30,436 nt of DNA from a virus. The position numbers and the translations under genes were made by a program. How positions within the stretch are numbered: the first letter of the stretch is position 1; each line of letters starts with the position of its first letter. Location of the stretch: IMG/VR virus record IMGVR_UViG_3300010883_000265, positions 1-30,436 of that record; one strand, written 5' to 3'. Under the pieces are notes generated by a model. That model saw only the letters and a program-made list of their open reading frames with translations. It had not been told where the DNA came from and ran no database searches. Of this stretch, positions 1-8,874 are shown piece by piece.

Positions 1-2727
1 CTGAGATAGCCCTTGGTATTCGGCCCTTCCCTGCACTGTCTCTAAAGCCTGTTGGCGCGAGATACATCTGGACATTAAATAGTCTATGGCGTTATTGATC
101 ACCGTGACTTGGTCTCCACCATCTCCACCTTCTGTGGAATAATTTATTTTGTCGCCTGTAGGCTGTCCACCAAGCCCTTGACCGTCACGCTGCGCTACGG
201 TGGTCACTTCCTGCCCCGGTCCCGGAGGAAGAATTTCGGGCCCACCTTCCCCGCCAACAGTAGGTCCAGGGGGCCTGCCGCCGCCAGGAGGGGGCTCTCC
301 CGAGTTGCCTGTGCGCGGACCTCCTCCTAATTCGGGCACGAGACGATGCCCTGAGTGCTTCATTGCACCTGCAAACGCTACCAGGTCGGAATAACTGACC
401 TTCCCGTCACCATCAAAATCGAAGTCTTCGTTGAAGCCCTCATCGCCCTTGCTTTTGTCGTAGGAATTAATGAGAGCGTACTGCATCTTGTCGGCGTTTC
501 CATAGTCTTCCAACAGCGAGTTCATAGCCTGGATTGCCGTGTCTGTGTTCGCCTGCCGGGTGCCGACATCATCACCCTCATCAGTCCCATCGTCGGTGCC
601 ATCATCGGTGCCATCGTCGTCCGTGTCGCCGATCCCGTCCTCTTTGATGTATTGCTCCATAGCTGAGAGGAGTTCTTTTGCATGTGCCGTTGGTGCGCTG
701 GCGACAGCAGCATTCCACTCTGCCCTGGTCATATTCTCCATTTTGTCCTTGAAGATAGGGGCAAGGTGGTCCTGGTCAGCCAGAGTGATGTAGTTTTCGT
801 CGGAATCTTTGATGTCCCAGAGATCAGAGAAGAAGTTGTTGGTGTCCCTGTCCATCGTGAATGTCCAGGTGGTGTCTCCGCTGTTGTCTTCGCCCACTCC
901 AAAAAGGCCGTAAAGTTCGTTGGCGTAATACCCTTTCTTGCTTTCCTCAACCCTCGTTGCGATTTCCGGGTTCGCCTTGAAATATGCATTCTCTGGGTCT
1001 TTTTTGTAGAGGAAGCCTTCGTACCACTCCTTCTCGAACTGCGTCTTGGATCCCAATACCCATTCTTGTATCTGTTCCGGGGTAGCATTCTCCATAGCAA
1101 ACTGTATCCGTGAGTCATACTTCCCGTCACCGTCTTTGAAGATGTTGATCGGGTTCCCTGCGTCATCCACAATGCCAAGGTTGTTCCCCAGGCTTTCCCC
1201 AAGGAGGTCGTGGTCGCCCCAATCGGCCTCTTGTTGTGGCAGTTTCGAGAAAGCATATCCAGCCAAAAGCCACCACGCGGGGACTTCACCCCCACCGGGA
1301 AGTTTTAAACCACCACCCGGTGCGCCACCGAACAGACCACTGACCTTGTCCCAGCTGTCGATGCCCTTCAGAGCCAGGCCGATGGCTTCGACCATCATCT
1401 TGTAGTCGTTGTCTCTCTCCAGCCTGTCGTAGTGGTCCTTCTCGAGGTCGAGCCCCTGCTGTTTCAGTCCATCCGGTCCGTATTCGGCATCGGTGATGCG
1501 CTCGTCCCTACTCATACCCCTGCCGGCAAGGGTTTCTTCTGTCCCTGCCTCTTTGAGCGCAGCGTTGTAGTCGTTTGAATCGATGACTCCGTCACCGTCG
1601 AGGTCGAGTTTGGCGTCGTAGTTGTCATCACCAGCCTTGGATCCGATGGCGGGGTCATACGCCTCGCGTACCGCTTCTGGAGAGTTGCCGACATACCCAA
1701 GCTCGTCGATCATCGCCAGTTCTTTCTCCAGCGTCTCCACGGTCTTGCCTGTTACAGGGTCTGTGAAGTCGCCTGTGACCTTGGCCCTGTCGATGGCGTT
1801 CTTGAGGTCAGATGCATCTCCTACCATGGTGTTCACTGGCTGTAGGGCGGCCGTGAGGTCAGCTGTGGTGATCACTCCGTCACCATCCAGATCGAGGGCC
1901 GCGTCCCAATCCGGGTCTTCTGTGGTATTCCCCATTGCTTCGTCGTATACAGCGTTGACTTCGGCTGGATCTCCTCCCAGAGCGATTTTGCCTGTCCTGT
2001 CGGAGATGTCCATCTGCCTGCCGTGGACGAATTTCCTGGTGATGTCTCCCTGCGTGAACTCCATGTTCTCGCGGGTCATCGTCTTCTGGCCTGTGGGGTT
2101 ACCCTCTGCGTCTACGCTGTCGTCCATATAGCCAGTGATGTTCGCCTCGTCAAAGTCTTCCTTGCGCCTGCCGGCACGAGCGTCTTCCTGTAATCCAGCC
2201 TCTCGCAGACCGTAGTCCCTCTGATCGGCATCGAATCCAGCCGCCTGGTCCCGCACTCGAGCCTTGTCGTCCGAATACCTCCGGGCGGCATCGATCGAGA
2301 TATCTGTCTCGATTCCCGCGTAATCTTCAGAAATCTTCCGTCCCAATTTGCTTTGGCCGCCACGTATCGCATCTCCGTGGTAGGCCCCTCTGCCAATGGA
2401 GTCCAACTCGATCATGTCCAGGTAGTCGTTGATCGGCGTATTATACCTCTCCTGCGCCCGTTTAGAAATCTTGGCCTGGTCATCCTCTGACAAGCCATAG
2501 TTCCCTGAAGACATATCGTCCAGGAGACCTTCGCCCACCTTGTCGCCAAGAGTTGTGGTGACCGCGTCTTCGCCTTCGCCTTTGGTGAATTCAGGAGAGC
2601 CGCCGATCTCCAGAGGCGTATCGGACGGGCCTTCTTCCCCTGCGGCCAAGACAGGGTTGCGCGGAGTCTCCTTCTTGCGCTTCCAGGTTCCGGTGACAGG
2701 ATCGGGCTCAAATGTGGTAGAGGCCAT
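1..2727 (-). CDS. Large virion-module protein with EF-hand-like calcium sites, partial (runs off left edge)
   Basis: An uninterrupted frame of 909 codons starts at an ATG at 2727 and is still open at position 1, so the C-terminus is outside the window. Three EF-hand/dockerin-type loops are seen: DLDGDGVITTADL near residue 278, DLDGDGVIDSNDY near 375 and DFDGDGKVSYSDL near 768; a partial one (KDGDGKYDS) lies near 530. An acidic repeat of DDGT units lies near residues 700-718, and a Gly/Pro-rich linker follows residue 800. There is no signal peptide. It is the last gene seen in the virion module, after the fibre-like gene. The size and position fit an internal virion or tail-associated protein, but I recognise no enzymatic domain. 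Calcium binding is inferred from the loops. The start has a weak GAGAG ribosome-binding site. Confidence 0.85.
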   Translation of the reverse strand, partial: MASTTFEPDPVTGTWKRKKETPRNPVLAAGEEGPSDTPLEIGGSPEFTKGEGEDAVTTTLGDKVGEGLLDDMSSGNYGLSEDDQAKISKRAQERYNTPINDYLDMIELDSIGRGAYHGDAIRGGQSKLGRKISEDYAGIETDISIDAARRYSDDKARVRDQAAGFDADQRDYGLREAGLQEDARAGRRKEDFDEANITGYMDDSVDAEGNPTGQKTMTRENMEFTQGDITRKFVHGRQMDISDRTGKIALGGDPAEVNAVYDEAMGNTTEDPDWDAALDLDGDGVITTADLTAALQPVNTMVGDASDLKNAIDRAKVTGDFTDPVTGKTVETLEKELAMIDELGYVGNSPEAVREAYDPAIGSKAGDDNYDAKLDLDGDGVIDSNDYNAALKEAGTEETLAGRGMSRDERITDAEYGPDGLKQQGLDLEKDHYDRLERDNDYKMMVEAIGLALKGIDSWDKVSGLFGGAPGGGLKLPGGGEVPAWWLLAGYAFSKLPQQEADWGDHDLLGESLGNNLGIVDDAGNPINIFKDGDGKYDSRIQFAMENATPEQIQEWVLGSKTQFEKEWYEGFLYKKDPENAYFKANPEIATRVEESKKGYYANELYGLFGVGEDNSGDTTWTFTMDRDTNNFFSDLWDIKDSDENYITLADQDHLAPIFKDKMENMTRAEWNAAVASAPTAHAKELLSAMEQYIKEDGIGDTDDDGTDDGTDDGTDEGDDVGTRQANTDTAIQAMNSLLEDYGNADKMQYALINSYDKSKGDEGFNEDFDFDGDGKVSYSDLVAFAGAMKHSGHRLVPELGGGPRTGNSGEPPPGGGRPPGPTVGGEGGPEILPPGPGQEVTTVAQRDGQGLGGQPTGDKINYSTEGGDGGDQVTVINNAIDYLMSRCISRQQALETVQGRAEYQGLSQ

Positions 2728-2752
2728 TGGGACTCTCTCTATTCAGGTGGTA

Positions 2753-3055
2753 TTAGAGGCTCGGAATCGTCGATTCTACGGAGTCAACTTTTGCTTTTCG
2801 CATATAGGCTTTATACTTGTTCTTCAGCATCTGCTTCAGCATGTCCTTGATTTCCTCTGCCGTTGCGGGTCTGCGGAAATCACGTTCCTCTCCGTATGCG
2901 GCCGCCAGTTTCTGCATCTGATCGTTGGAAAGGCCGAACAACTCCTTCATAATCTGTCCGTCTGTCGCTTCGTCCAGATGCACCCTGCCCGTATCGGCTT
3001 GGAGCATCGTCACGGACAACCCCACAAAAATTACAACCATCAATACCCGTTTCAT
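2753..3055 (-). CDS. Small secreted protein with Sec signal peptide
   Basis: This 100-residue protein has a clear signal peptide: MKR, a hydrophobic stretch to about residue 17, and a likely cleavage after MLQA. The mature part (about 80 residues) is helical and charged, with a Lys-rich C-terminal helix (residues 65-90). The ribosome-binding site AAAAGGAG sits before the start, and the leader (AAGGAGAA-ACCGCG then ATGAAACG) resembles the leaders of the fibre-like gene and of the secreted protein after the capsid gene. It lies between the fibre-like gene and the large EF-hand protein. I do not recognise the family. A role as an exported accessory or chaperone of the fibre is possible but unsupported. 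Confidence 0.8.
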   Translation of the reverse strand: MKRVLMVVIFVGLSVTMLQADTGRVHLDEATDGQIMKELFGLSNDQMQKLAAAYGEERDFRRPATAEEIKDMLKQMLKNKYKAYMRKAKVDSVESTIPSL

Positions 3056-3068
3056 CGCGGTTCTCCTT

Positions 3069-5591
3069 TTAATTAGACATCCATGTCCAACTTACGTGGA
3101 CAGTCTCTCCTGTTCTGTTCTCAAACTGCACCTTTGAAGCATCGCACCCGCCAACATTAAAAGTCGCGTCAGAGCCAGCCGTTCCAGTCAATGCCAACGT
3201 AGTAACTGCAAAGGTGTAGCCATCTCCACCCTGCGATACTAGCGTGACCGATTCGGCGGCACCATTTATAAATCTCCCGGCGATAATAGCAAACGACACC
3301 TTATCGCCATCCGAGGCTCTGTCGATGTTAATGAATAGAACTCCAACTGTGCGATTGGTATAAATATCAACCGCAGCGTCATCGGCAAGATTCACATACC
3401 TGCCACCATTTATGCCATTTCCCACCGTCGATGCGCTGGACCCCGGCCCTGTCAGCACAAGCCCACGTTCTGCTATGGCATTGCCCTGAGTGGTGTCGGT
3501 GATGTGGATGCGGCCAAGAGTGGGTGCGGCACCTACGCCGAGGTCCGCACCGAACACGGCATCTTTTACCACTCCAAGTCCACCAGCAGTCTTTAGCGAA
3601 GCTTCGGTAGTGCTTGTGGCATCCGTTGCATCAGACGTAGATAGCACTCCAGTTGCAGATGCTGCCCCCGTCACCGTCATCGCACCAGAAGCCAGAGTCC
3701 CGGTCGTTGTCAACGCTTCATCGCCAAAGGAGATCGCACCAGTGACTGATGTCACACTCCCCGTTCCAATAGCCAGATCCGATGCCGCTGTGAATGTCGT
3801 AGTCGCTGTTGCAGCACCCGTCACCGTAAGCGCACCGGATGCTAGAGTCCCAGTGGTACTCAGGTTCTCCGCGCCGAAGGAGATGGCCGCACCGTCTGAG
3901 GTGATGCTCCCATCCGCAAGAGTTAGATCCCCCATCTTCGATCCGGTGATACCGGTGAGTATCCCTCCGGTTACGGCAAGGGTATTCGAGGAGTGCGTTA
4001 CAACAACATCTCCAGCTTCGAAGTTTATAACGCCGCCCGTGTTCAGAAACAGATCCGAGAACTCGGTGCCTGAAGCCCCAAGCGCACCACCATCATCAGC
4101 ATTGGGTAGAATAGCACCGGTAACCGTCAGCACACCCGAAGCCAGGGTCCCCGAGGTACTGAGGTTCTCTACGCCGAATGATATGGCTACGGAGGAAGAT
4201 GTGATAGAACCATCAGCCAGGGTCAGATCCCCGACCGTAGTAAGGCTAGGAAATCCCGTGGTGCTCGTCGAGGAGAGCGTGGTAAAGGCTCCGGTAGAAG
4301 CTGAGGCAGAACCTACTGTGGTGCCATCGATCGAACCACCGTTAATGTCTGCAGTCGCTACTGATCCAAGATCCGTCACCGTGGGAGCCGATGTAGCTCC
4401 AATCGTTACCCCGTCAATGGTTCCACCGTTAATGTCAGCGGTGGTAACGGTACCCAGGTTCGTAACGGTGGGTGCTACTGTCGCTCCGATTGTTACACCA
4501 TCTAAAGTCCCACCATTTATATCCGCTGTGGTTACGGTACTCAGGTCAGCCCAGGTACCCGTAATCGTTACTGCGTTAGCCAGGGTCCAGGCTGAAGGGT
4601 TAATGGTTAAGGCATCTCCCGTGGCATTACCAACGATCGTGTTGCCCGTGGATGTCAGATCCGTAAAGGTACCCGCTGCTGCCGTATTCGATCCTATGAT
4701 ACCGTCAAGATCCGTTGCCGATACATCACCCGCGATTGTAAGAGTACCTGAACTGTGGGTCACAGTTAGATTCGAAGCCCCAAAGTCCAGTACCGCGCCC
4801 GAAGTGAAGAACATATCGTCCCCCACGTAGGCATCTTTAAACCAGGCAATCCCACCGGCTGTCTTTAAGGAAGCCGCTGTGGTTGTAGTGGCTTCAGTTG
4901 TGTCCGAGGTTGACAGAATCCCAGTAAAGGAACCCGCGCCAGTGATCGTCATCGCACCGCTTGCGAGGGTGCCCGTGGTGGTCAGGTTCTCTGCTCCGAA
5001 ACTGATAGCCGCCCCAGCAGAGGTTATCGACCCATCAGCAAGGGTCAGGTCGCCCATCTTCGATCCGGTAATGCCTGTCAGTATCCCACCTGTAACCGCT
5101 AATTGGTTCGCGGAATGCGTGAGAACCACATCGCCGTCGAAGAAGTCAATGATAGATCCCGTGGTCTTCAGCTTCAAATCGTCGCCCACTATGACGTCGC
5201 CACCGTTAATCTTGATGGAGAATGTCCCTCCTGCTACCACTCCAAGCGTGTCTTCGGATACCCTGTAGGCGCCTGTGTTTGGGTCGGCGAAGAAGGAAAT
5301 CCCGGGCAGTGCGGCTGTGCCATTGGGAAACCAGGAGCGGCCCGTGACTCTCAAGGAGTCGAATTTCCCCAATCCATTGACCAGCATACTGTCACCATCG
5401 GCTATCGTGAACGTAGACCCGCCACCCAGGAAGTTGTTGATGATGTAGTTTGTCCATTGGGTGAAGGAGTTGTTCAGATCGTCCTTCGTGAGCACCTCTT
5501 TCCCGAATGTTTTATAGACTGTGGGCTGCGTGACCGCCAAAGCCTGTATCGGCAAAAGGGCAAGCAGGGCTATGAGTAGGAAGCGTTTCAT
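3069..5591 (-). CDS. Repeat-rich fibre-like protein with Sec signal peptide
   Basis: This 840-residue protein begins with a textbook signal peptide (MKRFLLIALLALLPIQALA, cut before VTQ). Most of it (residues 150-660) is made of Ser/Thr/Gly/Ala-rich beta repeats. A unit built on GDLTLADGSITS and TLASGAMTITGA occurs four times (near 180, 454, 554 and 605, the last diverged). A unit containing TADINGGTIDGVTIGAT occurs three times (near 354, 382 and 412). The C-terminal 150 residues are not repetitive and may form a trimeric head or binding domain. Position after the nozzle gene and the beta-repeat shaft point to a tail fibre or other adhesive fibre. The signal peptide is odd for a tailed-phage fibre, which normally folds in the cytoplasm. 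It could instead be exported to the host surface. Confidence 0.85.
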   Translation of the reverse strand: MKRFLLIALLALLPIQALAVTQPTVYKTFGKEVLTKDDLNNSFTQWTNYIINNFLGGGSTFTIADGDSMLVNGLGKFDSLRVTGRSWFPNGTAALPGISFFADPNTGAYRVSEDTLGVVAGGTFSIKINGGDVIVGDDLKLKTTGSIIDFFDGDVVLTHSANQLAVTGGILTGITGSKMGDLTLADGSITSAGAAISFGAENLTTTGTLASGAMTITGAGSFTGILSTSDTTEATTTTAASLKTAGGIAWFKDAYVGDDMFFTSGAVLDFGASNLTVTHSSGTLTIAGDVSATDLDGIIGSNTAAAGTFTDLTSTGNTIVGNATGDALTINPSAWTLANAVTITGTWADLSTVTTADINGGTLDGVTIGATVAPTVTNLGTVTTADINGGTIDGVTIGATSAPTVTDLGSVATADINGGSIDGTTVGSASASTGAFTTLSSTSTTGFPSLTTVGDLTLADGSITSSSVAISFGVENLSTSGTLASGVLTVTGAILPNADDGGALGASGTEFSDLFLNTGGVINFEAGDVVVTHSSNTLAVTGGILTGITGSKMGDLTLADGSITSDGAAISFGAENLSTTGTLASGALTVTGAATATTTFTAASDLAIGTGSVTSVTGAISFGDEALTTTGTLASGAMTVTGAASATGVLSTSDATDATSTTEASLKTAGGLGVVKDAVFGADLGVGAAPTLGRIHITDTTQGNAIAERGLVLTGPGSSASTVGNGINGGRYVNLADDAAVDIYTNRTVGVLFINIDRASDGDKVSFAIIAGRFINGAAESVTLVSQGGDGYTFAVTTLALTGTAGSDATFNVGGCDASKVQFENRTGETVHVSWTWMSN
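3813..4013 (-). repeat. Fibre gene long repeat, copy 2
   Basis: This segment encodes residues 527-593 of the fibre-like protein. It carries the same 67-residue block as 4935-5135, with about seven substitutions, mostly conservative (for example L/V, A/S, M/L). Confidence 0.75.
4935..5135 (-). repeat. Fibre gene long repeat, copy 1
   Basis: This segment encodes residues 153-219 of the fibre-like protein (from GDVVLTHSANQ to TGTLASGAMTITGA). It matches the segment at 3813-4013 at about 60 of 67 amino-acid positions, which points to internal duplication within the gene. Confidence 0.75.
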
Positions 5592-5595
5592 GGCG

Positions 5596-6054
5596 TTATT
5601 CCTTTACGATAAACCGTGAAGGGTCGTAGGACGCAGTGGCCAGAAGGGGCACACCATATACCTCTATTTTCTCCAGATCCCATTGCAAAACGAGACTGCC
5701 TGCCGGGATGCCGAGGGTCTTGAAGGACTTCTCGAGGGCTTCGTCGGTGAGAGATATTCCGGAAGTCTTCATCCTCTCTCGGTACAGTTCTTTCATATCC
5801 ACGTATTCGAGAGCCTCTTTGGGTATGGCGAAATAGCGGACATTCTGTCCGTTTATATGTCCGGTTACGATCTCGAAAGACATTCCAAAGAAGAGATTCA
5901 CGGTATTCTGTGTCTCTTCAGCCACTACAGCGACAATGCACTCGTCAGGAAGCCTCTGGTCTTGTATCCCACCATCTGAGAGGATGCCCCAGATCGAGGC
6001 CGCTACTACTGTCAGCCCTGTCACTATTCCGCTGGCTTTCTTTGACTTGGTCAT
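5596..6054 (-). CDS. Virion-module protein with N-terminal membrane anchor
   Basis: This 152-residue protein starts at the ATG at 6054, six bases after AAGGAG, which itself overlaps the stop of the upstream nozzle gene. A GTG three bases earlier is the alternative. Residues 6-25 (ASGIVTGLTVVAASIWGIL) form a hydrophobic segment after a Lys-rich start, like a signal anchor. The remaining 125 residues are soluble and mixed alpha/beta. The gene ends five bases before the fibre-like gene. No family is recognised. An N-in, C-out topology would place the main domain in the periplasm, which matches the signal peptides of its neighbours. Confidence 0.8.
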   Translation of the reverse strand: MTKSKKASGIVTGLTVVAASIWGILSDGGIQDQRLPDECIVAVVAEETQNTVNLFFGMSFEIVTGHINGQNVRYFAIPKEALEYVDMKELYRERMKTSGISLTDEALEKSFKTLGIPAGSLVLQWDLEKIEVYGVPLLATASYDPSRFIVKE

Positions 6055-6065
6055 CACAAACTCCT

Positions 6066-7658
6066 TTACCAGGGTTCACCGTCTTCGTATTGCACCAAAA
6101 TTCCATGGACGTTCAATGGTAGACCACTGCTGATATTTACGCTTATCTCTGTCCAGCGCGACTCCCCATACATATCTCCTCGGATGGGGCCGAGGGCGTC
6201 GGAGGAGAGAAAGTCTATGTCGAGTTCGAATTCATCCAAAACAGTGCCTGCGGTACCAGACTGTAGCACCTGCGAAGACTCAATGGGCCTGTCGTAATTC
6301 CTCTGGGTGACCGTCAGGTTTTTCACATCTTCCAGGTCAGCGTCGATAATCATCTGGTGCCAGGAAAGCTGCTTGCTGTGGTGCCCGAGGTAGGGAAGGG
6401 TGAAGGATGCCTCATACCCCTGCCCGTCGTCGTCGGTCCCTTCTTCCAATGTGTAAAGGAAACCGTCATAGCCGCCTCCTATGAGACGATCTTTTCCATC
6501 CGAGTCTTCTATCGTCCCGAGGCAGTTGAAGGCGAAGGGCTGCACAGCATTCCCCTCGTAGATCGAATACGCGGGGTGCTCGTCGTTTATCTCCAAGCCT
6601 TCAGCACTCCACGACTCGTAATTGAGGAAAATCGCCTTGTCGTTGGTTGCAGAGGCTCCGTGGGCTACGCACATCAACACGCCATTGTTCTCGATGTCTT
6701 CACCGGCACAGATGAACCTTTTGCGCGTCCTGTTCAGTCCGGACCAGAATGTCTCGATCGGCTTGCCGGCATACTTGGGCCTGGCAGGAGGCATCCCGGA
6801 GGCGATGATGTAGACGCCATCTTTGTATACGATGAACGTGCCCAGAGGGGTTACGGTCGCGCCATACTCAGCGATCAGCCCTGTCCTGGAGTCGAGTTCG
6901 TCATATGTGAAGTTAGTCCTTGAGGATCCGAGGCCTGCCGATACTGAGAATTGCGCCCAATACATTCCGTTCCTCTGCATAATCAAGAGGACGTCGTCGC
7001 CGTGTCTGATAAGGCGCCGGATCGGGTAGGCTCTGTTGAAGTCGTTTCGAGCCCCCTCTTCTGCCAGGAAGGATAACTTGTTATCCCTCAAAGGTTGTGA
7101 GTGGATGGTGCCGTAGGGTCTTTCTGTATTGGTCTTGTCGAAGTCGGTGAAATTCCCCAGGAACAGCTGCTCTTTGAATACTTCCATAGCAGATGCTCGT
7201 CCGGGGGCGTCTGGGTTCAGGTCAGTGATAGGCACAGCGGCTGTTGTAGGCGAGGCCAGATAGAAAGGGACATTGACCCCGTCGGACCCATACATCTTTC
7301 CGTCATAAGGGACAAAGGTGAAACGGGCGTCAGCAGAAGTGGAGAGGGTTAGGGATCCGGTCAGGTTGTTGTCGGGACCGTCACCATCGATGTCGTCGCG
7401 GAAGAGTTTTCCATTGCACGCCACGAGGATTGAATTACTGTCGGTGTTGCTCCAGAATTCCTGTATCGCCTGGATGGGCGCCCCGCTTTCGAGAGCGGTG
7501 GTGTGCCTCTTCTGTGTGCCTCCCCTGGTGACCATAGAGCCGCGAAAGATACGCATATTTCGGATATCTTTACACGTAGTCATAGGCAGCTTGATCGCTT
7601 TGCGATCTTCTATGCCGCCCCTGAAGTTTCCTAAATAAATAGACTGTACGTCACTCAT
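6066..7658 (-). CDS. Probable tail nozzle / P22 gp10-like DNA stabilisation protein
   Basis: This 530-residue protein is beta-rich. It opens with a GNFRGGIEDRK segment followed by CKDIRNMRIFRGSMVTRGGT, which resembles the start of P22 gp10-type 'packaged DNA stabilisation' and T7 gp12-type nozzle proteins (known for a beta-propeller that closes the short tail). Later stretches such as RLIGGGYDGFLYTLEEG look like propeller blades. The start ATG follows directly on the stop of the upstream secreted protein. It lies after the adaptor gene, the expected order in a podovirus. The assignment rests on this N-terminal pattern, length and position. It has no signal peptide, unlike both neighbours. Confidence 0.65.
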   Translation of the reverse strand: MSDVQSIYLGNFRGGIEDRKAIKLPMTTCKDIRNMRIFRGSMVTRGGTQKRHTTALESGAPIQAIQEFWSNTDSNSILVACNGKLFRDDIDGDGPDNNLTGSLTLSTSADARFTFVPYDGKMYGSDGVNVPFYLASPTTAAVPITDLNPDAPGRASAMEVFKEQLFLGNFTDFDKTNTERPYGTIHSQPLRDNKLSFLAEEGARNDFNRAYPIRRLIRHGDDVLLIMQRNGMYWAQFSVSAGLGSSRTNFTYDELDSRTGLIAEYGATVTPLGTFIVYKDGVYIIASGMPPARPKYAGKPIETFWSGLNRTRKRFICAGEDIENNGVLMCVAHGASATNDKAIFLNYESWSAEGLEINDEHPAYSIYEGNAVQPFAFNCLGTIEDSDGKDRLIGGGYDGFLYTLEEGTDDDGQGYEASFTLPYLGHHSKQLSWHQMIIDADLEDVKNLTVTQRNYDRPIESSQVLQSGTAGTVLDEFELDIDFLSSDALGPIRGDMYGESRWTEISVNISSGLPLNVHGILVQYEDGEPW

Positions 7659-8126
7659 TTACCAGAGCCTCGGCTTTGCCAGGTAGTGGAGGATCAGCCA
7701 GGAATATACATCTACGGTGTCGGAAGTCGCTACAGCGTTGTTCGTGGTGCGTACCCTGCAATAGATAGGCCAGTCTGGGAAATCGTCGAGCCTTTTGGCT
7801 TCTGTAGAGTCAGTTGTCCCGGAGACAAGGACGGAATCGAGAGTGATGGTGTGAACCCATCGTTCGCCATCAGCTGAGAAGTCTGCTCTTACCAGGATGT
7901 TGGTCGAATCGTTCCGCGAGGTGTATTGGGCCATATAAGCGGCCATATCCACGCTTCGCATCAGTATAATACCCCTGGTGGTGTCTGACTCCCCTCCAGC
8001 CAGTGCCGTGGAGTCCATCAGAGTGTATTCTTGGGCTCCTGGGATAGGCAAAGGGAAATTTTCCGCATACCCATTGCCGGCAAAGAGAAAGAGTAGCAGC
8101 AGGATCTTAGCGGTAAAAGACGCCAT
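7659..8126 (-). CDS. Secreted beta-rich virion-module protein
   Basis: This 155-residue protein has an N-terminal signal peptide (MASFTAKILLLLFLFAGNGYA, likely cut before ENF). The mature part is Asp/Ser/Thr-rich and beta-predicted. It includes the pattern ADFSADGERW, which recalls FEGSFDGVIW in the secreted protein at 9561-10103. Both then have an Asp/Thr-rich strand before an aromatic C-terminal strand, so they may be distant paralogues. The gene overlaps the adaptor gene by 20 bases, starts after a GGAG ribosome-binding site, and ends directly before the nozzle start codon. It is therefore translated with the tail-assembly genes, yet appears built for export. Confidence 0.8.
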   Translation of the reverse strand: MASFTAKILLLLFLFAGNGYAENFPLPIPGAQEYTLMDSTALAGGESDTTRGIILMRSVDMAAYMAQYTSRNDSTNILVRADFSADGERWVHTITLDSVLVSGTTDSTEAKRLDDFPDWPIYCRVRTTNNAVATSDTVDVYSWLILHYLAKPRLW

Positions 8127-8874
8127 AGTCGCTCCGCTGGTCGTAGAATTCGTTGCCGTGAACCCGGAAGACTGAAGCAGGCGGCGTGTGATCGAGGGCG
8201 AAGCCTGGATCGATCTCGCACTTAACTTGCATATCCTTCAAATCGACCCTGAATTCTGCGTGGGCGTCTTTCCATTGCTTCGAGCGAGCTTGCCGGTATA
8301 CCCACTTGATGGTGCCTGGCAGAAGTATCCTATGCCAATCGAGAGGGATGTCGGCTATCGTGTCCGCGAAGTCCGGGAGGTCTGCGTTGTCGTCGTCAGG
8401 GTATTTGAAGGATCTCCACCCTCGAAAATACAAAGAGGGGTTGGAGGCCACGAAGGCAGCATTGGGTGTGCGCCACGTAGCGATCTGGCCATTGGAGACG
8501 GTGACGATTTCCATCGTGCCCTGGTTGACTGAGGCGTCTGTCCAGGTGGGATACCTCTGGTCTAAGGCTGTTGGGTCTTCCGAGAAATCGATCTGCCTGC
8601 GTGTAGCTGTTCGGAAGGACTGCTTGTTGAACGACTGCACCCGGGGGATCACGTTACCCGCAGCGTCCGCGACAGGCAAATCATAGAGCCTCTGGCCGGC
8701 AGCAAGAGTCATCTTTAACTCTACGCCAACAAACCACCACTCTGTGAATCCTGAAGCCTCGTCGATGGCATACCGGAGAGCCTTCTTAATCAGATTGGTA
8801 TGGACATCGCTGTTGGGGTTGCGGTGCGTGATCACCCGGGCGTCGTCGATAATCTCGTTGTACGTAAAGGGCAT
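8107..8874 (-). CDS. Probable head-tail adaptor (connector) protein
   Basis: This 255-residue protein resembles phage adaptor or tail-tubular proteins that bind beneath the portal ring. It has an N-terminal helix (YNEIIDDARVITHRN), then beta segments with RLYDLP and a WRTPNAAF-like strand, and a C-terminal helix with PLDWHRILLPGTIKWVYRQA, the typical place of the long helices in gp6/gp4-type adaptors. The start ATG immediately follows the TAG of the coiled-coil gene upstream. Its place between capsid and nozzle genes supports the role. There is no signal peptide. An unrelated structural role cannot be excluded. Confidence 0.6.
   Translation of the reverse strand: MPFTYNEIIDDARVITHRNPNSDVHTNLIKKALRYAIDEASGFTEWWFVGVELKMTLAAGQRLYDLPVADAAGNVIPRVQSFNKQSFRTATRRQIDFSEDPTALDQRYPTWTDASVNQGTMEIVTVSNGQIATWRTPNAAFVASNPSLYFRGWRSFKYPDDDNADLPDFADTIADIPLDWHRILLPGTIKWVYRQARSKQWKDAHAEFRVDLKDMQVKCEIDPGFALDHTPPASVFRVHGNEFYDQRSDYGVFYR

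Noticed and set aside
729-1295. Several short frames within 1-2727 (for example 188 codons here)
   Set aside because: They are shadows of the large EF-hand frame, which is open without a stop over 909 codons and has coherent motifs.
3490-4830. Long open frame of 446 codons on the plus strand
   Set aside because: It is antisense to the repeat-rich fibre gene; the repetitive GC-biased codons keep the opposite strand open. Its protein is a Val/Pro/Ala-rich low-complexity shadow, with no ribosome-binding site.
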